From Oscillospiraceae bacterium (GTDB lineage Bacteria; Bacillota; Clostridia; Oscillospirales; Oscillospiraceae): DNA of 56,704 bases. Numbering within the stretch: position 1 is the stretch's first letter; the number at the start of each line of letters is the position of its first letter. The stretch is from contig CACWIS010000008.1 in assembly GCA_902761055.1 (NCBI GenBank), positions 1-56,704 of the forward strand, written 5' to 3'. The position numbers and the translations under genes are program-made. Positions 24,585-32,898 of the stretch are shown piece after piece. The notes under the pieces are model-generated. The model was not told the DNA's origin. It was given only the letters and a program-made list of their open reading frames with translations, and ran no database searches.

Positions 24585-25610
24585 ATGCAGCATGAGATCA
24601 CAAAAGCGATCCCGCTTCTCAACGAAAAGGGCGATCTGACCGAGCCCGGCTTCGCCCGGAGCCTGCTGCCCGTTTACCGCCGTGCGGACGTCAAGGCAAG
24701 CCCGCTGCGGCTCAAGGAGTGGGACTACTACCTCGTCAGCAACGGCCGCTTCGCGCTCGCGCTCACGATCGCGGACAACGGCTACATGGGGCTCGACTCG
24801 ATCTCGATCGTCGAGCTGGAGGAGAAGTGGGAGATCACGACCAGCCCGATGAGCCTGCTGACGCTCGGCAGGGTCGGCCTGCCCGAGAGCTCGAAGAGCG
24901 GCGTCACGCAGCACGCCGGCAAGGGCTATGAGATGAAGTTCAGCGTCCTCGGCGGCGGACGGCGCGTGCTCTCCGGCCACATGGACCGCTTCGGCGACAA
25001 GGGCGCGATCGACCTGCTCGTCGAGCTCTTCGACGAACCGGCGGAGAGCATGGTCATCTGCACGCCCTTCGACAAGCCCAAACACTTTTACTACAACCAG
25101 AAGATCAACTGCCAGCGCGCCCGCGGCTGGTTCACCTACGGCGGACGGACCTGGCACTTCGACGAGGCCGACAGCTTTGCCGTGCTCGACTGGGGCCGCG
25201 GCGTGTGGACCTATCACAACACCTGGTACTGGGGCTCGGCCTCCTATCAGGTCGGCGGCGTGCCCTTCGGCTGGAACATCGGCTACGGCTTCGGCAACAC
25301 CGACGCCGCGAGCGAGAACATGCTGTTCTACGACGGAAAGGCGCACAAGCTCTCCCGGGTGCAGTTCCACATCCCCGGAGGCGAGAAGGACTTTCTCTCG
25401 CCCTGGCGCTTCACGTCCGACGACGGACGCTTCGAGATGGACTTCGTCCCGATCCTCGACCGCGCCTCGTGCACGGACCTCAAGCTCATCAAGTCCGACC
25501 AGCACCAGGTCTTCGGCAGCTTCACGGGCCGCGCCGTGCTCGACGACGGGACCGTGATCGAGGTCAGGGATTTTCCCGGCTTCGCCGAGAAGGTCGAGAA
25601 CAAGTGGTGA
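24585..25610 (+). CDS. DUF2804 domain protein
   Basis: The 341-residue cytosolic protein matches the DUF2804 pattern as I recall it: Trp/Gly-rich segments such as LDWGRGVWTYHNTWYWGS and GVPFGWNIGYGFG, with beta-rich spacing. No function is established, no signal peptide or membrane segment is visible, and no catalytic motif stands out; a lipid- or carbohydrate-related role has been only guessed from its fold. AAGGAG lies 9 nt before the ATG. It follows the DnaC-like gene by 20 nt and ends at a strong terminator, so it is probably the last gene of that operon. Confidence 0.8.
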   Translation: MQHEITKAIPLLNEKGDLTEPGFARSLLPVYRRADVKASPLRLKEWDYYLVSNGRFALALTIADNGYMGLDSISIVELEEKWEITTSPMSLLTLGRVGLPESSKSGVTQHAGKGYEMKFSVLGGGRRVLSGHMDRFGDKGAIDLLVELFDEPAESMVICTPFDKPKHFYYNQKINCQRARGWFTYGGRTWHFDEADSFAVLDWGRGVWTYHNTWYWGSASYQVGGVPFGWNIGYGFGNTDAASENMLFYDGKAHKLSRVQFHIPGGEKDFLSPWRFTSDDGRFEMDFVPILDRASCTDLKLIKSDQHQVFGSFTGRAVLDDGTVIEVRDFPGFAEKVENKW

Positions 25611-25617
25611 AAGACGT

Positions 25618-25651
25618 AAAAAAAGAACGCCCCGCGGGGCGTTCTTTTTTT
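25618..25651. terminator. Bidirectional intrinsic terminator
   Basis: AAGAACGCCCC pairs with GGGGCGTTCTT, flanked by A and T runs on both sides. It serves DUF2804 on the plus strand and the RCK_C membrane gene on the minus strand. Confidence 0.9.
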
Positions 25652-25655
25652 ATGC

Positions 25656-26369
25656 TCATTCGTCCGCGTAGCGTTCGCGCGCGTGGAAGGCGCGGCAGAT
25701 CGTCGCGTAGTCGCCGAAGACGGTCAGCTTGTCGCCGACCCGGAAGACCGTGTCCGCGCCGGCCGCCGCCGCGCCCTCTCCGGGGGTCTCGACGAGCATG
25801 ACGAGGATCCCGGTCTCGGCGCGCAGTCCGGTCTGCGAGAGCGGCACGTCCCGGTATTCCTCCGGGATGAGCCTGAGCGTCACGAGCGCGATCGAGTCCT
25901 TGCCGATGTAGTCCAGCGGCATCACCGTGTTGCCCGCCTCTCCGCGGAGCACGCGGTCGGCGAAGCGCTCGAGCTGCCGGTCGCCCCAGGCGCGCACGCG
26001 CGGCACGCGGATGAAGACGAAAATGATCGCCACAGCGGCCAGCGGGATCAGCACGACAAGCAGGTAGTTCTCCGCCTGCGCGAGCTTCAGCGAGAGGAAA
26101 ACGTTGATGAAGGCCGATACGATCGTGATATTGAACACGTAGCCGAAGAGCATCGTGATCCGCGCGAGCCGCCGCCTGGACCGGTTGGAGAGGACGATCT
26201 CGCTCTCCTTGGTCGTGAAGCCGCAGCCGGTCAGCAGCGAAATGACCTGAAAGCGCGCCCGTTCCTCCGGCAGACCGGTCAGACGGAAAAAGATCGTAAA
26301 GAGCTCCGTGATGACCCAGTAGAGCAGGATGATCAGGGAGAAGAGGGAAAAGGCCGCATAGATATTCAC
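25656..26369 (-). CDS. Membrane protein with C-terminal RCK_C (TrkA-C) domain
   Basis: The 237-residue protein has two or three N-terminal membrane helices (about 3-24, 72-95 and 103-125) and a cytosolic C-terminal RCK_C/TrkA_C-like domain (about 155-230: EYRDVPLSQTGLRAETGILVML, GDKLTVFGDY). RCK_C domains bind regulatory ligands in cation channels and transporters. There is no RCK_N nucleotide-binding domain and no K+ selectivity sequence, so it is not a standard channel. The GTG start at 26369 has AAAGGAG 10 nt upstream; an ATG at 26435 would include non-family sequence. Confidence 0.75.
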   Translation of the reverse strand: MNIYAAFSLFSLIILLYWVITELFTIFFRLTGLPEERARFQVISLLTGCGFTTKESEIVLSNRSRRRLARITMLFGYVFNITIVSAFINVFLSLKLAQAENYLLVVLIPLAAVAIIFVFIRVPRVRAWGDRQLERFADRVLRGEAGNTVMPLDYIGKDSIALVTLRLIPEEYRDVPLSQTGLRAETGILVMLVETPGEGAAAAGADTVFRVGDKLTVFGDYATICRAFHARERYADE

Positions 26370-26433
26370 GGGCGGAACACTCCTTTCCGGGATGTGAGAC
26401 CAGTATATCACAGACCGTGCGGCTTGAACAGAC

Positions 26434-26462
26434 AAAACGCCCCGGAAACGCGTTCCGGGGCG
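26434..26462 (-). terminator. Intrinsic terminator after L,D-transpeptidase gene
   Basis: On the minus strand CGCCCCGGAA pairs with TTCCGGGGCG, followed by TTTT. It insulates the RCK_C gene from upstream transcription. Confidence 0.75.
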
Positions 26463-26468
26463 CGGTCT

Positions 26469-27485
26469 TTATGAGACCGTGATCTCTGTGGGCTCGGGCG
26501 TGGGCCCGGCTTCGGCGTCGTCGATCACCGTGACGTCCGGGACCTCGGTCGGCTCGGGACTCGGCTCGGGACTCGGCTCGGGCTCGGGCTCCGGAGTCGG
26601 TTCCGGCGTAGGCTCCGGAGTCGGTTCCGGCGTGGGCTCGGGCGTGATCAACTGCGCGAGCCAGGGATACATCCAGAGCAGCTCGCGGTCCGTGTAGTTC
26701 CAGAAGTTGTCCTCATCCGGGTCGGTCGGGTCCCAGCCGCGGCGCAGGACGTTGTCCGAGATCTTCGGCGCGGAGGGCTTGCCGAAGGGACCGGGATCCT
26801 CGTCGCCGTAGAACTCGATGGCGTAGATGTTGTTTCGGTTGTCGAAGATCCACTTGGCGTCCTTTACCTGAAGCCGGACGCAGCCCGCCGAGGCGCTGGT
26901 GCCCAGCAGGTCGTACTCCCAGTATTCCAGCGAGCCGTTGTCCCACTTAGCCTGATAGGGCACGGAGTGGAAGAGGATATCCCCGACGATCTGCGTGACG
27001 TACTGGCCGTAGACATCGTAGAACAGGTCCTGCCAGACAAGCGTCCAGCCGGGACGAAAGACGCCCTCGGTCGGGGTGTCGCGTCCGGTGGAGCAGATCA
27101 TGGCCATAAAGGGCTGGTCATACAGACCGCTCTCGCTGCGGGTGTAGACCGTGACCGTGTTGGCGATCGTATTGACGCGGAGATAATAGAGATAGTTTTC
27201 CTTCTTGACGTAAGGCCAGATGTCTCCGACGGAGAAGGGCTCGGGCGTGGGTTCCGGGGTCGGCTCTGGGGTCGGCTCCGGCGTGGGCTCGGGGGTCGGC
27301 TCGGGCGTGGGTTCCGGGGTCGGCTCGGGCGTGGGCTCGACGCTTGGCTCGGGGCTCGGTTCCGGGGGCGGCTCGGGCGCGGCGATCGCGCCGGGGTCGT
27401 CCGTCCCCTCATAGGAGGGAGCCAGCCCGGCGTACATCGAAAAGCCCAGGATCAGGATCAGCAACAAGGCAAAAAAGCGTTTCAT
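26469..27485 (-). CDS. Exported L,D-transpeptidase (YkuD domain) with flanking PTPEP repeats
   Basis: The 338-residue protein begins with an N-terminal signal/anchor helix (about 1-20). A PTPEP-repeat linker (37-83), a YkuD catalytic domain (about 95-230) and a second PTPEP/PSPEP-repeat tail (281-312) follow. The catalytic signature is intact: His173 in LFHSVPY and Cys202 in GTSASAGCVRL. Such enzymes form 3-3 cross-links or attach proteins to peptidoglycan, and are common in spore formers. The Pro-rich linker probably spans the wall. The ATG at 27485 starts MKRFFALLLILILG. Confidence 0.88.
   Translation of the reverse strand: MKRFFALLLILILGFSMYAGLAPSYEGTDDPGAIAAPEPPPEPSPEPSVEPTPEPTPEPTPEPTPEPTPEPTPEPTPEPTPEPFSVGDIWPYVKKENYLYYLRVNTIANTVTVYTRSESGLYDQPFMAMICSTGRDTPTEGVFRPGWTLVWQDLFYDVYGQYVTQIVGDILFHSVPYQAKWDNGSLEYWEYDLLGTSASAGCVRLQVKDAKWIFDNRNNIYAIEFYGDEDPGPFGKPSAPKISDNVLRRGWDPTDPDEDNFWNYTDRELLWMYPWLAQLITPEPTPEPTPEPTPEPTPEPEPEPSPEPSPEPTEVPDVTVIDDAEAGPTPEPTEITVS
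26550..26645 (-). repeat. Tandem Pro-Thr-Pro-Glu coding repeat, C-terminal block
   Basis: Codons for residues 281-312 of the L,D-transpeptidase repeat PTPEP, grading into PEPEP and PSPEP. The DNA repeats GGCTCGGGCGTG/GGTTCCGGCGTA-type 12-mers on the plus strand. Confidence 0.85.
27237..27376 (-). repeat. Tandem Pro-Thr-Pro-Glu coding repeat, N-terminal block
   Basis: Codons for residues 37-83 of the L,D-transpeptidase repeat PTPEP or close variants, with near-identical 12-nt units. Length variation by slippage would stay in frame. Confidence 0.88.
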
Positions 27486-27547
27486 TCCACTCGCTCCGTT
27501 TTTCTCTTTCTGTTCGTGCCCGTGCCGCTCTCCGCGGCGGAGCTGGA

Positions 27548-29341
27548 TCAGGCGGCGTCCGCGATCGGCCGGTCGTAGCCGATCGTCTCGGCGATCGCTG
27601 CGGCGACGGATCGGATCCCGCCCTCGGTGAAGGGGCTTGTCAGCCCGCCGTTCTCAACGGTTTCCAGGAAGGTGTCATAGTCGCGCGGGAGGATCTCGAA
27701 GTATTTGGCAAGGCCCTTTCCCTCCTCCTCCAACTCCAGATCGTAGAGCTGCATCGCGATATCCAGCGAAACGGGATAGGAGATGACGTAGAAGGGGTAC
27801 TCGAAAAAGTGCGTGATATCCATCCAGTAGTACTGGTAATAGATCTCCAGCCCGTCGGGGCACATGCCGAAGTCCTTTGCCGATTTCAGCGCCAGCTCGT
27901 TGAGCTTCTGCGCGTTCAGCTCCTCCGGCGGCAGGGCGTGGGCCATGCTCTCAAACTCGGCAAAGGCGCACTGCTGGATGAAGGTGTTGAGCGCGTCGAT
28001 CATCTGAGAGAGGCGGAGCTTGTCGATCTCCTTCTCGTCGAGCACGCCGTCGAGATGCCAGAGCGAGAGAAATTCCAGCCCCTGCGAGAAGCACTCGGCC
28101 AGGTCGATGGTCTCGGAGGCGTTGTAGTTCACGTAGGCGTCCGTGAAGTGGCCGAACTCGTGGACGAAGGTCAGCAGATCGGCCGTCTTGCCCGTGGGCT
28201 TGATGAAAACGAAGGGACATTCATAGTCGTCGAGATAAGTCTCAAAGGAGGTGTCGGACTTGTAGGGGCTGGCCTCGGTGTCGCACAGCTCGTAGCGCAT
28301 CATGAACTCATAGGCCTCCAGGCAGTCTCCGCCGATGCTCCCGGCAACGCTGCGGATGCCGTCGTGCAGCGCGTCGTTCGACAGCGAAGCCGCGTTGAGA
28401 TCGTAGCCGATCCCGCGCTCGTCCGCCCAGCTATAGAGCGGGACGAGATAGGTCTTGACGTCCTCGATGAAGAGCGCGGCGTCCTCCGGCGTGTAGTCGC
28501 GGCCGAAGAAGAAGTCGTACTCCATCGCCTCGCAGCTCTCAAAGCCCATCGCCTCGGCCATCTCGCAGCGCACGCGCATCAGATCGATATAGACCTCGGC
28601 GAGCCGCTCGTTGTAGCTTGTGTAATACTGCTGCAGCACGGTCAGATAGGCGTAGCCGGACAGCTCGTCGAGCAGCTCGTAAAAGCTGCGCTCCTCACCG
28701 TGGTAAGTGACGACCGGGTCGGCCACGATCTCGCGGTAGCGGCTGACCAGCTCGCTCTCCCGCTGCATGAGCGCGACGGTCTCGTCGGTGTAATAGGAAT
28801 CGTTCGGGTCGGCGTATTCCTCGCAGAAGCCCTCCCAGAAATAGTCCTCCTCCAGCTCCGCGCCGAGCGGCGAGCCGGCGCAGGCATAATACATCCGGTC
28901 GAACTTCTGGGAGACGGACGAGCTCTGAGAGCTGCACCACTCGTATTCCGCGGCATAGTACTCGTCGCGCAGGTCCTTGCAGTTGTAGATATTGGCAAGC
29001 GAGTACATCGTGTCGAAATGGTCGAAGTCGTCCATGCACACGTCCAGCAGCGCCTCGACCTCCTCGAGACCCGCGCCGCGCTCGAGCGCGTCCATGACCG
29101 CGGCAACGTCCGCGGAGAGCGTATCGACGTCCGGCCGGACGTAGCGCATCTGGCTGAACGTCAGGCCGTCGGGGTTGCGGACGAGATCCCCGTCCTCCCC
29201 GCTCGCCCCGGGCGTCCCGTCGAAGAGGCCGGAGAGCTTCTCCTCAAGCGTATCGGACAGAGAGACCGGACGCAGCGAGCAGCCGGCGAACTGAGTGAGG
29301 GCCAGAAGCAGGGCCAGCACGCAGATCAGACGTTTCTTCAT
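27548..29341 (-). CDS. Lipoprotein M3-family (oligoendopeptidase-like) metallopeptidase
   Basis: The 597-residue protein starts with a lipoprotein signal (MKKRLICVLALLLALTQFAG then Cys21). The body is helical and ends in a thermolysin-like zinc site HEFGH at 394-398 (LTFVHEFGHFTDAYV), with downstream Glu-rich helix segments as in M3 oligopeptidases. Most M3 enzymes are cytosolic, so surface anchoring here suggests extracellular peptide trimming. AAGGAG lies 9 nt before the ATG at 29341; the longer reading to 29440 runs into promoter sequence. It is divergent from the pyrophosphatase gene. Confidence 0.8.
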   Translation of the reverse strand: MKKRLICVLALLLALTQFAGCSLRPVSLSDTLEEKLSGLFDGTPGASGEDGDLVRNPDGLTFSQMRYVRPDVDTLSADVAAVMDALERGAGLEEVEALLDVCMDDFDHFDTMYSLANIYNCKDLRDEYYAAEYEWCSSQSSSVSQKFDRMYYACAGSPLGAELEEDYFWEGFCEEYADPNDSYYTDETVALMQRESELVSRYREIVADPVVTYHGEERSFYELLDELSGYAYLTVLQQYYTSYNERLAEVYIDLMRVRCEMAEAMGFESCEAMEYDFFFGRDYTPEDAALFIEDVKTYLVPLYSWADERGIGYDLNAASLSNDALHDGIRSVAGSIGGDCLEAYEFMMRYELCDTEASPYKSDTSFETYLDDYECPFVFIKPTGKTADLLTFVHEFGHFTDAYVNYNASETIDLAECFSQGLEFLSLWHLDGVLDEKEIDKLRLSQMIDALNTFIQQCAFAEFESMAHALPPEELNAQKLNELALKSAKDFGMCPDGLEIYYQYYWMDITHFFEYPFYVISYPVSLDIAMQLYDLELEEEGKGLAKYFEILPRDYDTFLETVENGGLTSPFTEGGIRSVAAAIAETIGYDRPIADAA

Positions 29342-29421
29342 GGAGAAATACTCCTTCAGCAGTCGGTTTTTGTCAATCTTACCACAGTTCCGCCCGGAAG
29401 GGAAGAGCGGAAAATCCTCCC

Positions 29422-29450
29422 TTGAAAAGTCGGAGAGCATCCCCTATAAT
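29422..29450 (+). promoter_or_regulatory. Sigma-A promoter for CBS-pyrophosphatase
   Basis: TTGAAA (29422-29427), exact 17-nt spacer, TATAAT (29445-29450). The start point lies about 27 nt before the ATG. Confidence 0.8.
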
Positions 29451-29483
29451 CAAAACAGAAAAACGATTCGGAGGACAAGCCAG

Positions 29484-31097
29484 ATGAGCGATATTTTCGT
29501 TACCGGCCACCGCAATCCGGATACCGATTCGATCGTCGCCGCCATCTCTTACGCCGCGCTGCGCAACGCGCTCGGCGACCGGGAGTACAAGGCCGCGCGC
29601 ATCGGCTCGATCAACGACGAGACGGCCCGCATGCTCGAGCGATTCGGCTTCGAGGCGCCCGTTCTCATCAAAAACATGCGCACGCAGGTCTGCGATCTGG
29701 ACTACGACCGCCCGCCCACGCTCCACAGCACGGTCACGATGGACCTCGCCTGGCGCACGATGCGCGACGTCGCGGTCTCCTCGCTGCCGATCGTCGACGA
29801 CGACGGCGGCCTGTTCGGTCTGCTTTCTGCGGGCGATATCGCCGGCTACAGCATGCAGACGATCTATCAGAACCGCATCGACGAGCTGCCGGTGTTCAAC
29901 CTGCTGAGCGTGCTTGAGGGGCGGCTCGTCAACGAAAACAGCTTCGTGGTTGAGACTGTGTCCGGCGAGCTGAGCATCGCCGTGCCGCAGGCGATCGACG
30001 CGCCCGTCGGCGACGGGAGGGACCGCATCCTGATCTGCGGCGAGCAGCCGGAGGTCATTGCCGAGGCGCTGGAAAAGCAGATCAACTGCCTCATCATCTG
30101 CCAGAGCGAGATCCGCCCCGAGTGGGCGGCGAGCACGGCGAATACCTGCATCGTCTCCACACCGCTCGACGCGCGCAGCGCCGCACGGCTCATCTATCTG
30201 GCTCTGCCGGTCGAGCGGGTCTGCCAGCGCGAAGAGATCGTCAGCTTCCATCTCGGCGACTATCTCGACGACGTGCGCGAGATCCTCTCGAAGAGCCGTC
30301 ACCGCAGCTATCCCGTCCTCGACGAGCGGGAGCGGGTCGTCGGCATGCTCTCGCGCTTCCATCTGCTCAAGCCGCGGAGAAAGCGCGTCGTGCTCGTCGA
30401 CCACAACGAATCCGCCCAGTCCGTCCCGGGGCTCGAGCAGGTGGAGATCATGGAGATCATCGACCACCACCGCCTGGCCGATATCCAGACCGGCCAGCCC
30501 ATCTCCGTGCGCAACGAGCCGGTCGGCAGCACCAACACGATCATCACCGCCATGTATCAGGAGCTGGGCGTCATGCCCTCGCCCAAGATGGCGGGCCTGA
30601 TGGCCGCCGCGATCCTCTCGGACACGGTCATGTTCAAGTCGCCCACCTGCACCAAGCGCGACGTCGCCATGGCCGAGCGCCTCGCCAAGATTGCGCACGT
30701 CTCGCTCGAGGACATCGGAAGAGAACTCTTCTCCGTCCAGGGCGCGGACGAGAAGCCCATCGAGGAGCTGTTCAAGACCGATTACAAGGTCTTTCACATC
30801 GCCGAGCACAACATCGGCGTCAGCCAGATCACCTGCGCGGATTCCGCGGGCCTGCTCGCGCGCCGCGAGGCCTTCATGGAGTATATGACGAAGCTGAAGA
30901 AGGACAAGGACTTCGATTTCGTGATCCTGATGATCACGGACGTGCTGCAGGAGGGCTCGCATCTACTGTATGTCGGCAGCGACGACGAGATGCAGCAGGC
31001 CTTCGGCGTCGAGCCGAAGGGAAAGCAGATGTTCCTGCCCAGCGTGATGAGCCGCAAAAAACAGATCATCCCGATGCTCACGGCGCTGTGGGGATGA
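29484..31097 (+). CDS. ppaC: Manganese-dependent inorganic pyrophosphatase, family II, with CBS and DRTGG domains
   Basis: Hydrolyses pyrophosphate to drive biosynthesis. The 537 residues comprise an N-terminal DHH part (GHRNPDTDSIVAA at 7-19), a CBS motif (about 75-125), a DRTGG domain (about 140-245), a second CBS motif (about 250-305) and the rest of the DHH/DHHA2 catalytic unit (VLVDHNE, IIDHHRLA, C-terminal SRKKQIIP). In characterised CBS-PPases adenine nucleotides bound at the CBS pair control activity, and diadenosine polyphosphates activate the DRTGG-containing forms. GGAGG lies 9 nt before the ATG. It is a single-gene unit between a strong promoter and a strong terminator. Confidence 0.95.
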   Translation: MSDIFVTGHRNPDTDSIVAAISYAALRNALGDREYKAARIGSINDETARMLERFGFEAPVLIKNMRTQVCDLDYDRPPTLHSTVTMDLAWRTMRDVAVSSLPIVDDDGGLFGLLSAGDIAGYSMQTIYQNRIDELPVFNLLSVLEGRLVNENSFVVETVSGELSIAVPQAIDAPVGDGRDRILICGEQPEVIAEALEKQINCLIICQSEIRPEWAASTANTCIVSTPLDARSAARLIYLALPVERVCQREEIVSFHLGDYLDDVREILSKSRHRSYPVLDERERVVGMLSRFHLLKPRRKRVVLVDHNESAQSVPGLEQVEIMEIIDHHRLADIQTGQPISVRNEPVGSTNTIITAMYQELGVMPSPKMAGLMAAAILSDTVMFKSPTCTKRDVAMAERLAKIAHVSLEDIGRELFSVQGADEKPIEELFKTDYKVFHIAEHNIGVSQITCADSAGLLARREAFMEYMTKLKKDKDFDFVILMITDVLQEGSHLLYVGSDDEMQQAFGVEPKGKQMFLPSVMSRKKQIIPMLTALWG

Positions 31098-31128
31098 GCG
31101 CGCGTCCGCCCTTACGTCATTCGACTGA

Positions 31129-31170
31129 AAAAGACCCGGCCGAAGGATCTCTCCTTCGGCCGGGTCTTTT
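31129..31170. terminator. Bidirectional intrinsic terminator
   Basis: An 18-bp perfect stem (AAAAGACCCGGCCGAAGG and its complement) with a 6-nt loop, and T runs in both directions. It serves the pyrophosphatase gene and the convergent PfkB gene. Confidence 0.93.
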
Positions 31171-31188
31171 GATACGCGCTTCCGGGCC

Positions 31189-32121
31189 TTACTCGTCCAC
31201 TTCAACGTCGAGGCCGAGCTCCTGCGGACGGAAACGCGGGCAGACGTTCTCGGACACCGTGATGACCGAGGCGGCGAGGCGCGTGGCGATCTCCAGCGCC
31301 TCGGGCATGCTCTTGCCGTAGGTCAGTCCGATCGCGACGCCGGCGCAGAAGGCGTCGCCCGCGCCCGTCGTGTCGCGCACGGTCACGCTGCTGGCAGGGA
31401 AAACGCCGCGCTCTCCGTCCTTCGAGGCATAGACCGCGCCGCGGCTGCCCATCGTGACGATGATCGAGCGGAAATCCGCATTGACGAGATGCTGCGCGAT
31501 CACCTCGCACAGCTCCTCCGGGGAGAGCTCGGAATAATCGTTGACAAAGAGGATGCCCGCCTCCTGGACGTTGCAGACGAAGCAGTCGATATCCTGCAGG
31601 AAATCGCGGCGCTGCGAGGCGATGGACATGTTGGCCACGACGGCGTAGACCTTTTTGCCGTATTTCTTGGCATAGCGCAGCACGCGCTTGACGACGTCCT
31701 TATCGAGGTCGATCTCAATGACGACGCTGTCGGCGGCGGAGAAGATCTCGTCGCCCTTTTCGTCGAGCAGTTCGATCATCGCGTCCATGCTCGGCCGCTT
31801 GGAGATCGAGCCCACGACGTCGCCGCTCTCGTCAAAGACGGCCAGCCACATGCCCATGCCGTCGGGCGTCGTGACGACGTAGTCGGTGTTTACGCGGTGT
31901 TTGCGCAGCTTGCGCAGCACGTCCGCGCCCTCGGCCGTGTCGTCCACCATGCTGACGAACACGGGCCGCAGCTCGACGTTCGCGATGTCCTCGGCCACGT
32001 TGCGCCCCACGCCGCCGTGCACGATCTGCACGCTGCCGGAGTTGCGCCCGCCGGGGATGTACAGCTCGTCGGGAAAGCCCTTGATGTCTACAAAAACAGT
32101 ACCCACGACCACGATCGCCAT
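31189..32121 (-). CDS. PfkB-family carbohydrate/nucleoside kinase
   Basis: The 310-residue ribokinase-fold protein has the N-terminal GG-containing substrate segment VHGGVGRNVAEDIA (34-47) and the anion-hole/catalytic signature DTTGAGDAFCAG (250-261; Asp256 is the likely base). The family phosphorylates sugars, nucleosides or related small molecules. The substrate cannot be told from sequence, and no sugar operon surrounds it. It is transcribed alone from a strong promoter and ends at the shared terminator. Confidence 0.88.
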   Translation of the reverse strand: MAIVVVGTVFVDIKGFPDELYIPGGRNSGSVQIVHGGVGRNVAEDIANVELRPVFVSMVDDTAEGADVLRKLRKHRVNTDYVVTTPDGMGMWLAVFDESGDVVGSISKRPSMDAMIELLDEKGDEIFSAADSVVIEIDLDKDVVKRVLRYAKKYGKKVYAVVANMSIASQRRDFLQDIDCFVCNVQEAGILFVNDYSELSPEELCEVIAQHLVNADFRSIIVTMGSRGAVYASKDGERGVFPASSVTVRDTTGAGDAFCAGVAIGLTYGKSMPEALEIATRLAASVITVSENVCPRFRPQELGLDVEVDE

Positions 32122-32162
32122 ATCGTTTCTCTCTCTTTCTTTGTTGTTGCGGAGACGAGCAC

Positions 32163-32191
32163 ATTATAAGAGCCCGCGTCATCCCCGTCAA
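32163..32191 (-). promoter_or_regulatory. Sigma-A promoter for PfkB-family kinase
   Basis: TTGACG (32191-32186), 17-nt spacer, TATAAT (32168-32163). The -35 box overlaps the stop codon of the upstream YgjP-type gene. Confidence 0.75.
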
Positions 32192-32898
32192 GAAAAAAGC
32201 TCGGAAGCCAGTTTCTTCAGCCGTGCCCGCCGCGCCTTCCAGTCCGGGACGACGCGCGCGAGCGCGGCGTAGAAGGCGGGAGAATGGTCGGCGTGCAGGA
32301 AGTGCGTCAGCTCATGGGCGACGACATATTCGATGCACGCCTCGTCCGCGGCGGCGAGCATGCTGTTGAAGGTCACGACGCGGCGCGCGGGGCGGCAGTT
32401 GCCCCAGGCGGAACGCATCGCGCGCATGCGGATCTCGGGCCGGGGCACGCCGAGGGCAGCAAACTGCGGATAGAGCCGCTCGAAGGCCTGCAGGCACAGC
32501 CGCTCGCTCTCGGCGCGGTACCAGCGCTCGACGGCGCGGCGGACGCTCTCGGCATCGTCCGGGGTGCGCAGCGCAACGCGCAGCTGCGCGCCGTCGGGGC
32601 GGACGCAGGCGCGCGGCCCTTTTTCCGGGACAAGACGCAGCGGGCGTCCGAGATAGCGGGGAGCGGCCCCCCCGCGCCGATTCTCCGCCTGCGCGCGGGC
32701 GCGCAGCAGGAAGGCGCCGCGCGAGAGGACAAAGCCGTCGATCACGCGCGGCGGCACCCAGGACGCGGCCGAGACGCACACGCTCCCGTCGCGTTTCACG
32801 CGCAGGTTGATGTTCTTCACCCGCTTGCGCTCGAGCGTGTAGACCAGCGTCTCGCCGCCGATGCGGACCGTGCGCGTCTGCGTGCTGACGGCCTTCAT
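32188..32898 (-). CDS. YgjP-type (DUF45/M48-like) zinc metallohydrolase
   Basis: The 236-residue protein carries the SprT/WLM-like zinc motif HELTHFLHADHSPAFY (HExxH at 195-199, third ligand His about 6-9 residues on) and the conserved MRSAWGNCRPARRVVTFN segment of YgjP/DUF45 proteins. Predicted cytosolic. Physiological substrates of this family are not established. Its ATG overlaps the stop of the upstream lipoprotein gene (ATGA), so the two are translationally coupled. Its 3' end overlaps the promoter of the PfkB gene. Confidence 0.87.
   Translation of the reverse strand: MKAVSTQTRTVRIGGETLVYTLERKRVKNINLRVKRDGSVCVSAASWVPPRVIDGFVLSRGAFLLRARAQAENRRGGAAPRYLGRPLRLVPEKGPRACVRPDGAQLRVALRTPDDAESVRRAVERWYRAESERLCLQAFERLYPQFAALGVPRPEIRMRAMRSAWGNCRPARRVVTFNSMLAAADEACIEYVVAHELTHFLHADHSPAFYAALARVVPDWKARRARLKKLASELFS

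Noticed and set aside
26550-27376. Short regular DNA repeats that might be taken for a CRISPR array
   Set aside because: Units are 12 nt, in frame and encode PTPEP within an intact protein; there are no spacers.
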